Source of the DNA: an uncultured Tenacibaculum sp.
GTDB lineage: Bacteria; Bacteroidota; Bacteroidia; Flavobacteriales; Flavobacteriaceae
Assembly (NCBI RefSeq): GCF_947494125.1
Contig: NZ_CANLTU010000006.1
Location: 62,001-126,000, forward strand
DNA length: 64,000 nucleotides
Reading direction: 5' to 3'
Position 1 is the first letter of the stretch; each line of letters starts with the position of its first letter. Positions 57,165 to 64,000 of the stretch are shown in pieces. Both the position numbers and the translations under genes were made by a program. The notes under the pieces are model-generated. The model ran no database searches. It was not told the DNA's origin and saw only the letters and a program-made list of their open reading frames with translations.

Positions 57165-59075
57165 ATGAAATTAGATTCAAAAATCCCAGAAGGAAAATTA
57201 GAAGATAAATGGCGTAACTATCAAGTTAAATCACAATTAATTAATCCTGCCAATAAAAAGAAGTTGAATGTCATTGTAGTGGGTTCAGGACTTTCAGGTG
57301 CTGGAGCAGCTGCTACACTCGCCGAATTAGGCTACGATGTGCAATGTTTTTGTTATCAAGATTCTGCTCGTAGAGCACATTCAGTCGCAGCTCAAGGCGG
57401 AATTAACGCAGCCAAGAATTATCAGCATGATGGAGATAGTGTTTGGAGAATGTTTTATGATACTTTAAAGGGCGGCGATTTTAGATCACGTGAAGCCAAT
57501 ACATATAGATTAGCAGAATTATCAGCACCACTAATAGACCATTTTGTACAGCAAGGCGTTCCATTTGCCAGAGAATATGGCGGCGTATTAGTAAATCGTA
57601 GTTTTGGTGGTGTACAGGTACAACGTACTTTCTATGCAAGAGGACAAACAGGACAACAATTATTACTCGCTGCATATTCGCAGTTATACAAAATGATACA
57701 TGCCAAAAAAGTAAAAATGTTTCCGCGAAGTGAAATGTTAGATTTGGTTGTAATTGATGGAAAAGCAAAAGGGATTATTGTTCGTAACTTAGTAACAGGA
57801 GAACTCAAAAGGTATGTAGCCGATGCGGTTGTTCTAGCTACAGGAGGCTATTCTCGTGTGTTTAGATTATCTACTTTAGCTATTGGTTGTAATGGAAGTG
57901 CTATCTGGAAAGCGCACAAAAAAGGCGCTTTTTTTGCAGCACCAAGCTTCACTCAAATTCATCCTACAGCATTACCGCAATCTAGCGAAGCGCAATCAAA
58001 ACTGACGTTAATGTCTGAGTCCTTACGTAATGATGGAAGAATATGGGTTCCTAAGCAAAAAGGAGATGTAAGAAAAGCAAACGATATTCATGAAGATGAA
58101 CGCGATTATTATTTGGAACGTAGATATCCAAGTTTTGGAAATTTAGCACCTCGTGATATTGCTTCAAGAGCAGCAAAAGAAAGAATTGACGCTGGATTTG
58201 GTATAGGAAAATTAAAAAACGCAGTATATCTCGATTTTAAACATGCTATTGAAAAATTTGGTATTCAAACTATAAAAGATCGCTATGGCAATCTCTTTAA
58301 GATGTATAAAAAAATTACAGGAATAGACGCATATAAAGAACCTATGCAAATTTCTCCAGCAGCGCATTTCTCTATGGGTGGTTTGTGGGTAGATTATGAA
58401 TTAATGACTACAATTCCTGGCTTGTATGCAGTTGGAGAGTGTAATTTTTCTGACCATGGTGCAAATAGACTAGGTGCAAACTCACTACTTCAAGCAAGTA
58501 TTGATGGGTATTTTATTCTGCCAAATACTATCAATAATTATTTAGCAAACACAATAAAAGAAGAACATGCTACTATCGATCATCCTGAATTTGAAAAGGC
58601 AGAAAAAGAAGTTCAAATTACAATCGATGCTGTTTTAAAAATCAATGGAACAAAAACGGTAGACCATTTCCATAGAGAATTGGGTAAGGTAATGTGGCAA
58701 GAATGTGCTATGAGTCGTAATAAAAAAGGACTCGAAAAAGCCATTGAGCAAATAAAAACATTACGTGATGATTTTTGGAATGATGTAAAGGTTACTGGAA
58801 GTAATAATGAATTAAACACCGAATTAGAAAAAGCCTTACGTCTGGCTGATTTTATTGAATTAGGATTACTAATGTGCACTGATGCACTAGAGCGAAATGA
58901 ATCGTGTGGAGCACATTTTAGAGAAGAATTCCAGACTGAAGAAGGCGAAGCTTTGCGTATAGATGATGATTACTCATATGTATCAGCTTGGGAATATGAT
59001 GAAGGTGATTTTAAATTGCACAAAGAAGAGCTTGAATTTGAATTTGTAAAACCTTCAGTTAGAAGTTATAAATAA
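57165..59075 (+). CDS. frdA: Fumarate reductase/succinate dehydrogenase flavoprotein subunit
   Basis: A 636-residue flavoprotein. [12 protein letters not shown] (residues 38-49) binds FAD. H72 in [11 protein letters not shown] fits the covalent FAD-linking His. The catalytic HPTAL and [14 protein letters not shown] blocks are present. Residues do not separate fumarate reductase from succinate dehydrogenase; the neighbours (aspA, dcuB, ansB) favour fumarate reduction. Confidence 0.93.
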   Translation: MKLDSKIPEGKLEDKWRNYQVKSQLINPANKKKLNVIVVGSGLSGAGAAATLAELGYDVQCFCYQDSARRAHSVAAQGGINAAKNYQHDGDSVWRMFYDTLKGGDFRSREANTYRLAELSAPLIDHFVQQGVPFAREYGGVLVNRSFGGVQVQRTFYARGQTGQQLLLAAYSQLYKMIHAKKVKMFPRSEMLDLVVIDGKAKGIIVRNLVTGELKRYVADAVVLATGGYSRVFRLSTLAIGCNGSAIWKAHKKGAFFAAPSFTQIHPTALPQSSEAQSKLTLMSESLRNDGRIWVPKQKGDVRKANDIHEDERDYYLERRYPSFGNLAPRDIASRAAKERIDAGFGIGKLKNAVYLDFKHAIEKFGIQTIKDRYGNLFKMYKKITGIDAYKEPMQISPAAHFSMGGLWVDYELMTTIPGLYAVGECNFSDHGANRLGANSLLQASIDGYFILPNTINNYLANTIKEEHATIDHPEFEKAEKEVQITIDAVLKINGTKTVDHFHRELGKVMWQECAMSRNKKGLEKAIEQIKTLRDDFWNDVKVTGSNNELNTELEKALRLADFIELGLLMCTDALERNESCGAHFREEFQTEEGEALRIDDDYSYVSAWEYDEGDFKLHKEELEFEFVKPSVRSYK

Positions 59076-59082
59076 TGAACCT

Positions 59083-59826
59083 ATGAAAGTAACATTCAAA
59101 ATATGGAGGCAGGAAGGTCCTGATGATATAGGAGCAATAAGAGATTATGAAGTTGATGGATTAACAGAAGACATGTCTTTTTTAGAAGCATTAGATCATC
59201 TTAATGAATTGTTGGTTCTTAAAAACGAAAAAGTAATCGCCTATGAACATGATTGCCGTGAAGGTATTTGCGGACAATGTGGTGTTTTTATAAATGGACG
59301 CGCACATGGCCCAAATGATAATATGACCACCTGTCAATTACATATGCGAAGTTTTAACGATGGCGACGCCATTGTAGTAGAGCCATGGCGAGCTGCTTCT
59401 TTCCCAGTAATTAAAGATTTAATAGTTGACCGTTCTGCCTTTGACAGAATTATTGAGCAAGGTGCTTATATAACCGCAAAAACAGGTACAGCACCAGAAG
59501 CAAATGCTATTCTTATTCCTAAAGAAATATCAGATAATGCTATGGATGCTGCTGCCTGTATTGGATGTGGTGCTTGCGTAGCAACTTGTAAAAATTCTTC
59601 TGCTGCATTATTTACTGCTGCTAAAATTAATCACTTCAATAGACTACCACAGGGTAAAGCAGAAGAGCATAAACGAGTTAAAGAAATGACCTACCAAATG
59701 GAAATTGAAGGATTTGGTAGCTGTACTTTTACTGGTGCCTGTGAAATAGAATGTCCAGAAGGAATCTCCATCAACAATATTGCTGAAATGAATGCTAGGT
59801 ATACAAAATCAAAATTATTAGGTTGA
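59083..59826 (+). CDS. frdB: Fumarate reductase/succinate dehydrogenase iron-sulfur subunit
   Basis: A 247-residue subunit with three Fe-S centres: CREGICGQCGVF plus a later Cys for [2Fe-2S], CIGCGACVATCKN for [4Fe-4S], and CTFTGACEIECPEG for [3Fe-4S]. It passes electrons from the cytochrome to the flavin. It is 7 bp from frdA. Confidence 0.94.
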   Translation: MKVTFKIWRQEGPDDIGAIRDYEVDGLTEDMSFLEALDHLNELLVLKNEKVIAYEHDCREGICGQCGVFINGRAHGPNDNMTTCQLHMRSFNDGDAIVVEPWRAASFPVIKDLIVDRSAFDRIIEQGAYITAKTGTAPEANAILIPKEISDNAMDAAACIGCGACVATCKNSSAALFTAAKINHFNRLPQGKAEEHKRVKEMTYQMEIEGFGSCTFTGACEIECPEGISINNIAEMNARYTKSKLLG

Positions 59827-59853
59827 TAAAAACAATTACTAAACTTTAAGATT

Positions 59854-60984
59854 ATGAAAACATCATTTTCAAATTTTCTCAAAACAATGTTATTAATTAC
59901 ACTTGTTTTTACAGTTTATACAGGAAGTGCTCAAGAGAAAAAAGAGGATAAAAAAACTAATTGGATGGAAGAGGTTTCATCTCGTATCAATCCCTATGGA
60001 AGTATTCGGGTCGGTATTGGTTTCGCAGAAGGAGGAGAATTAGGAATTTCTAACAATGCTCCACGTATTGGATTTCGATTTAAACATGCGCTATCTAAAA
60101 ATGAGGAAGATAATTTTAACATTATTGGTAGAGTTGAATTTGGATTGAATTTAGTTTCTAGAGATGATACTGTTGAATTTTCCATTGACCCTGGAGCTGG
60201 AATAGCTCAAGTAGGAGACGCTGTTTTCACAAGATTAGGTTATGTTGGAATATCGTATAAAGACTTTGAATTTACTTTCGGAAAACAAAATTCAATTTAT
60301 TATACTTTGGGAGCAAATAATGTAGATAAGTTCTTAGCTTTTGGAGGGGCATCTCTTGGGGTTTGGAACATTTCTGATGGTGGAGTTTCTGGTACAGGTC
60401 GTGCTAATCAAGCATTCATTTTAAAGTATAGTAATAGTGGATTTACAATAGGTTTTCAAGGACAAACGAGAAATATTTCTAATGCTAGTGAAAGTATCGA
60501 TTCTTACGGCTTGGGAGCTAATTATAAAATTGATGGATTTAGCATTGGTGTTGGATATAATAAGGTGAATGACGGTGTTGCAAATCCGCTTCCAGATCAG
60601 GCAAAAGAAGGAGATGAAGCATTTATTGTATCTGCATCTTACGAAAAGAATAGATTAACTATTGCAGCATCTTACTCAAGTTTGAAACAGCACCAAAAAA
60701 CAGGAACTACGTTTTATGACGCAACTGGGAATGAATTGTATGCACGTTACAAGTTTTCAAAAAATAAAAAATGGCATATAGCTGCTGGGTTTAGTTCATT
60801 AAAACCAAATTCAGATCTAGGGCTAGGTGATTTTGACACAAAATTTGGAATTGCTGAAGTAGGCTATAATTTTAAAAAATCTAGTCATGTTTTCGCAGCC
60901 GCAAAAATTGACCAAAGCGAAAATAGCACAGGAGATAGAAGAAACGAAAGTGTCTTTGGTATTGGGATTCGTTTTAATTTTTAA
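59854..60984 (+). CDS. Outer-membrane porin
   Basis: A 376-residue beta-barrel with a signal peptide ending TGSAQ (residue 27). The mature part begins EKKEDKKTNWMEEVSSRINPYGSIR, followed by gram-negative porin-like strands (RPRIGFRFK-type, YVGISYKDFEFTFGKQ) and a C-terminal Phe (GIRFNF). It is likely to admit amino acids and dicarboxylates, matching the transport genes in this operon. It is the last intact gene of the cargo. Confidence 0.82.
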   Translation: MKTSFSNFLKTMLLITLVFTVYTGSAQEKKEDKKTNWMEEVSSRINPYGSIRVGIGFAEGGELGISNNAPRIGFRFKHALSKNEEDNFNIIGRVEFGLNLVSRDDTVEFSIDPGAGIAQVGDAVFTRLGYVGISYKDFEFTFGKQNSIYYTLGANNVDKFLAFGGASLGVWNISDGGVSGTGRANQAFILKYSNSGFTIGFQGQTRNISNASESIDSYGLGANYKIDGFSIGVGYNKVNDGVANPLPDQAKEGDEAFIVSASYEKNRLTIAASYSSLKQHQKTGTTFYDATGNELYARYKFSKNKKWHIAAGFSSLKPNSDLGLGDFDTKFGIAEVGYNFKKSSHVFAAAKIDQSENSTGDRRNESVFGIGIRFNF

Positions 60985-61006
60985 AATAATAGTGTAGATA
61001 AAAATG

Positions 61007-61020
61007 GGTAATGTCCCAAA
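61007..61020 (+). repeat. Possible left end of the IS1-type remnant
   Basis: GGTAATGTCCCAAA resembles IS1-family terminal repeats of this phylum as I recall them. No matching right end was found downstream. Confidence 0.25.
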
Positions 61021-61077
61021 CTAGCACTTAGTGAATATTAATGATTTTTATATTTAAAAAACAAGTAATTAAAAAAT

Positions 61078-61104
61078 AGATACTGCTCATTTTGGGCAGT
61101 ATCT
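61078..61104 (+). terminator. Hairpin after the porin gene
   Basis: AGATACTGC and GCAGTATCT form a 9-bp stem with a T-run. It may end the cargo operon or belong to the IS remnant. Confidence 0.5.
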
Positions 61105-61127
61105 TTCGTTAATTGAAATATTAAAAT

Positions 61128-61842
61128 TTGTTAGAAGCTGTTAAATCTAGGTTTTTACCAGCTATGTGTACTAAATTAGCGCTTAAAAATGCTGTGAATT
61201 GTACAAAGTGTAATTCTTCTTTTTCTATTAAGAAAGGATTGCAAAATAATAAACAACGATTTTATTGTAAGGGTTGTCAAAGTTATTTTCAATCAAGTTA
61301 TAAATATAAGGCTTATAAAGCTCAAACAAATCCTTTATTAGTAAGCTTATTAAAAGAAGGTTGTAGTGTTAGAGGGATTTCAAGAATATTAAATATTTCA
61401 AAAAATACAGTTTTATCAAGAATGCTAAAGATTAGTAAACAAATTAAGATTCCATACTTTAATAAGTTTGGATGCAAATTTGAGATTGATGAAATGTGGA
61501 GTTTTATTGGAAATAAAAAGAATGTTACTTGGATAGCCTATGTTTTAGAGTGAGAAACTAAAAATATTATTGATTTTTATGTTGGTAGAAAAACGAAAGA
61601 AACTATTAATTCATAAAGTTTTGTTACTGAGCCCAAAACGAATTTATACCAATAGGTTAAATATTTATCCGAGTTTAATTCCGAAAGAAATTCACAAACG
61701 ATTTCAATATTGTACGAACAGAATAGAGCTAATGAATTTAAATTTACGAACTCATATAAAACGATTAAGTAGAAAGACTATTTGTTTTTCGAAAAACAAA
61801 ATGTATCTAGAGGCTCATTTGAAGATTTATTTTTGGGGATAA
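61128..61842 (+). pseudogene. Degraded IS1-family transposase
   Basis: The first half has an N-terminal zinc-finger-like CTKCNSSF...CKGCQSYF region and IDEMWSF (catalytic Asp block). An in-frame TGA at 61551-61553 interrupts it, the frame resumes for 20 codons (ETKNIIDFYVGRKTKE) and a second stop and frameshift follow. The last part (61570-61842 frame) has IYTNRLNIYPSLIPKEIH and LSRKTICFSKNKMYLE, IS1 C-terminal blocks. At the second catalytic Asp I see Asn. It is inactive by several lesions. Confidence 0.82.
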
Positions 61843-62003
61843 ATACTTTACATTAGTTTATGAATTTATTTTTAACCTAAAGTTGTGTAAACAGTATATA
61901 ATTTAAAGTTTAAAGATGAACTATTTTAAAGAATTATATATTATTTAGTTGTTGTGTTAAATGATATACTTTATATTTGAGTAGAAATTAATCATTAATT
62001 AGA

Positions 62004-62022
62004 GTACACGAAAACGTACACG
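62004..62022 (+). repeat. Right arm-type repeat of the element
   Basis: GTACACGAAAACGTACACG, 50 bp before attR, matches the left repeat at 43099-43117 in 18 of 19 positions. Here the two GTACACG half-sites are perfect, with AAAAC between them. Confidence 0.7.
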
Positions 62023-62072
62023 ATTTTATATAAAATTAAGCAAAATAGTATGGTTTTAGAGTTTTTGTAAAA

Positions 62073-62115
62073 CTCATAACCCGAAGGTCACTGGTTCGAG
62101 TCCAGTTCCCGCTAC
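62073..62115 (+). repeat. attR core: 3' half of tRNA-fMet
   Basis: The 43-bp sequence is identical to 42975-43017. It contains the anticodon and T arms but lacks the 5' half, so it cannot make a tRNA. Confidence 0.92.
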
Positions 62116-62121
62116 TATAAG

Positions 62122-62149
62122 AGAGTAATCATTTTGATTACTCTTTTTT
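62122..62149 (+). terminator. Native terminator of tRNA-fMet, displaced by the island
   Basis: AGAGTAATC and its complement flank a 5-nt loop and are followed by a T-run. It starts 6 bp after attR, where the tRNA terminator would lie before insertion. Confidence 0.75.
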
Positions 62150-62245
62150 GCTTTACAAAATAAACTTTATTTAATGAAATCGTATTATTATAAATAAAGA
62201 TGTTATTTTTACCGAAATTTTTATAAACCTACTAACAGTATAAGA

Positions 62246-62692
62246 ATGAGAAAATTAATAGTAGTATTGTTATTCGTAACTAGTATCATGTCTTATGGAC
62301 AAATTCATAACCCAGTTAAATGGTCTACATCTGTAAAGAAAATATCAGATAAAGAAGCTGAGTTAATAGCTACCGTAAATCTTGAGGCTGATTGGCATAT
62401 ATATTCACAGAATATACCTAAAGGAGGCCCAATTCCAACATTATTTTCTTTTATAGGGGATCAGCGTTACTTGAAAAAAGGAAATACAAAAGAAGGAGAA
62501 GGACATGAAGTTGATGATAAAATGTTTGATATGCGTGTTAAATATTTTGATAAGAAAGCTGTTTTTACTCAGCGAATAAGATTAAAAACAACAGAAAAGT
62601 TTACAATTAAAGGTACTGTAGAATATATGGTATGTTCTGGAGAAAATTGTTTACCTCCTAAAGAGATAGATTTATCTTTCTCAATAAATTAA
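62246..62692 (+). CDS. Stand-alone DsbD N-terminal-domain protein
   Basis: A 148-residue periplasmic protein: signal peptide (ends SYGQ), then the DsbD-N immunoglobulin-like domain (about residues 20-145) with the two Cys expected in CSGENCLPPKE. It lacks the membrane and thioredoxin domains and is followed 26 bp later by a full DsbD-type gene starting with a similar domain. It probably accepts electrons from that partner. Confidence 0.88.
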   Translation: MRKLIVVLLFVTSIMSYGQIHNPVKWSTSVKKISDKEAELIATVNLEADWHIYSQNIPKGGPIPTLFSFIGDQRYLKKGNTKEGEGHEVDDKMFDMRVKYFDKKAVFTQRIRLKTTEKFTIKGTVEYMVCSGENCLPPKEIDLSFSIN

Positions 62693-62718
62693 AAAATTAT
62701 CCCCTTAATAAAGTTTAA

Positions 62719-64000
62719 ATGAAGAATATTTTTGCATTCTTGTTCCTTTTTACGATTAGTTTTACCGTAAAAGGGCAAATACATAATCCGATTCAGTGGA
62801 AGACTAAAGTAGAAAAGTTATCTGAATCAAAATATAAATTAAAAGCAGAAGCTACAATTGAAGAAGGATGGGCTTTGTATTCGCAAGAAGTTCCTAAAGG
62901 AGGTCCAATCCCAACAACTTTTACGTATGACGACGAAGGAGGGAAAGTTAAATTACTTGGAAATACTTCAGAACCTAAAGGTAAAATAAAGTTTACAAAG
63001 CTTTTTAACGATGAAGGAATGAGTATAAAATCCTTCGCTATTAAAGCTGTTTTTGAGCAAGAAATAGAATTGGTAGATAACCAAATAAATACGGTTAATG
63101 CTTTTGTAGAGTTTATAGCTTGTACAGATGAACAATGTTTGCCTCCTAAAGAAATTGACTTAGCTTTTAATTTAGATAAAGCTACTTCAGCGGTAAAAAA
63201 TGAGGTGTCAGAAAAAACATCTTCTTCAAAAGAGAAAAAAGGATTATTAAGTATTTTTATTATAGCATTCTTATCAGGATTTGCAGCATTGTTAACACCA
63301 TGTGTGTTTCCTATGATTCCAATGACGGTTAGTTTTTTTACAAAACAAAGTAAAAGTAAAGCGGCAGGAATTCGTAATGCAATTATTTATGGATTATCAA
63401 TTATAGTAATTTATGTATTGCTAGGGATATTTGTAAGTGCAATTTTTGGTGCAGATGCTCTAAATGCATTATCAACAAATGTATGGTTTAATATTGCATT
63501 CTTCTTAATTTTATTAATTTTTGCAGCATCATTTTTAGGAGCTTTCGAAATTACATTACCTAGTTCATGGGGAACAAAAGTAGATGCCCAAGCTGATAGA
63601 GGGGGATTCATTGGAATTTTCTTTATGGCATTAGCTTTGGCAATAGTTTCGTTTTCATGTACAGGGCCAATAGTTGGAACATTGTTAGTTGAAGCAGCTT
63701 CAGGAGGAAGTCAAATAGGACCTATTGTAGGTATGCTAGGTTTTTCTTTAGCAATAGCTTTACCATTTGCACTATTTGCAGCATTCCCAGGTTGGTTAAA
63801 TTCATTACCAAAATCAGGAGGTTGGTTAAATACTGTAAAAGTTGTTTTAGGGTTTTTAGAATTAGCCTTAGCATTTAAATTTTTATCGAATGCAGATTTA
63901 GTATTGCAATTACACTTATTAGAAAGAGAAGTGTTTATTGCAATTTGGATAGCAATTTTTGGAGCTTTAGCATTTTATCTATTTGGAAAAATACAATTAC
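62719..64000 (+). CDS. dsbD: Thiol:disulfide interchange protein DsbD, 3'-partial
   Basis: The ATG frame stays open to the end of the window (427 codons). A signal peptide ends VKGQ, and a DsbD-N domain follows with CTDEQCLPPKE. The membrane domain begins near residue 175, with LLTPCVFPMIP (first Cys) and FSCTGPIVG (second Cys), the electron-relay pair. The C-terminal thioredoxin-like domain is beyond the window. It transfers electrons from cytoplasmic thioredoxin to the periplasm, including to the adjacent stand-alone domain. Confidence 0.94.
   Translation, partial: MKNIFAFLFLFTISFTVKGQIHNPIQWKTKVEKLSESKYKLKAEATIEEGWALYSQEVPKGGPIPTTFTYDDEGGKVKLLGNTSEPKGKIKFTKLFNDEGMSIKSFAIKAVFEQEIELVDNQINTVNAFVEFIACTDEQCLPPKEIDLAFNLDKATSAVKNEVSEKTSSSKEKKGLLSIFIIAFLSGFAALLTPCVFPMIPMTVSFFTKQSKSKAAGIRNAIIYGLSIIVIYVLLGIFVSAIFGADALNALSTNVWFNIAFFLILLIFAASFLGAFEITLPSSWGTKVDAQADRGGFIGIFFMALALAIVSFSCTGPIVGTLLVEAASGGSQIGPIVGMLGFSLAIALPFALFAAFPGWLNSLPKSGGWLNTVKVVLGFLELALAFKFLSNADLVLQLHLLEREVFIAIWIAIFGALAFYLFGKIQL

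Larger units (their letters stand above)
61843..62245. other. Right end of island, junction and leader: no gene
   Basis: This 403-bp stretch has no coding sequence that I can support. It contains AT-rich DNA, the right arm repeat (62004-62022), attR (62073-62115), the native tRNA terminator (62122-62149) and the leader of the DsbD-like gene. Confidence 0.7.

Noticed and set aside
57165..59826. Ordinary aerobic succinate dehydrogenase genes
   Set aside because: Sequence alone cannot separate the two directions, but placement in an island operon with dcuB, aspA and asparaginase favours fumarate reductase; kept with that caveat.
52163..61842. Composite IS1 transposon carrying the respiration operon
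   Set aside because: A single broken transposase lies on one side only, and no second copy or matching terminal repeat was seen on the other side.
62073..62115. tRNA-fMet third copy
   Set aside because: Only the 3' half is present (no acceptor 5' strand or D arm), so it is an attachment-site remnant.

Overview
The window is AT-rich chromosomal DNA from a member of the Bacteroidota, most likely a marine Flavobacteriaceae species close to Tenacibaculum or Polaribacter (inference from gene content; no 16S rRNA is present). Supporting signs are the near absence of Shine-Dalgarno sequences, TAnnTTTG-type promoter elements, GSCFA, LytTR and SdhCAB-type proteins, lipoproteins with acidic residues after the lipobox Cys, and a zeaxanthin-type carotenoid operon.

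Region 1 (1-2.6 kb) holds the 3' part of an aromatic amino acid hydroxylase, a rhodanese and a GSCFA protein. Region 2 (2.6-16.3 kb) is a photoprotection locus. A MerR/B12-binding regulator with the W-x9-EH signature of CarH/LitR photoreceptors is followed by a fasciclin lipoprotein. A tightly packed operon of about 14 genes comes next: crtI, crtB, crtZ, a fused lycopene cyclase, TspO, TetR, an ABC1 kinase, flavin reductase, two SDR-type proteins, CIA30, glutathione peroxidase, SRPBCC and photolyase. Region 3 (16.3-28.8 kb) holds alaS, an M23 peptidase, a small MerR protein, DUF423, a large metallophosphatase-barrel fusion, a MocA/XdhC pair and selO. selO ends a minus-strand redox-repair operon running from 33.0 to 27.3 kb: msrB, msrA, glutaredoxin, msrA2, hydrolase-OsmC, zinc-ribbon protein, a frameshifted hydrolase and selO. 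Region 4 (33-42.5 kb) has an HD-PycTM membrane protein, a GAF protein, a TonB-receptor-like barrel, der and era.

Region 5 (42.9-62.1 kb) is the most notable part: an integrated element of about 19.1 kb in an initiator tRNA gene. A 43-bp direct repeat (anticodon loop to 3' end of tRNA-fMet) bounds it at 42975-43017 and 62073-62115. A tyrosine recombinase lies just inside the left end, and a 19-bp repeat recurs inside both ends. The cargo is a LytS/LytTR two-component system, two paralogous small secreted proteins with an LTxxQ-like motif, several lipoproteins and barrels, and an apparently complete asparagine/aspartate-to-succinate pathway: DcuB-type exchanger, AspA, exported asparaginase, FrdC-FrdA-FrdB and a porin. 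Together these would deamidate asparagine outside the cytoplasm, import aspartate, release fumarate and ammonia, reduce fumarate with quinol and export succinate. This looks like a transferable fumarate-respiration module. A broken IS1-family transposase lies near the right end.

Region 6 (62.2-64 kb) returns to the chromosome with a stand-alone DsbD N-terminal-domain protein and the 5' part of dsbD, which runs off the window. No rRNA genes or CRISPR arrays were seen.
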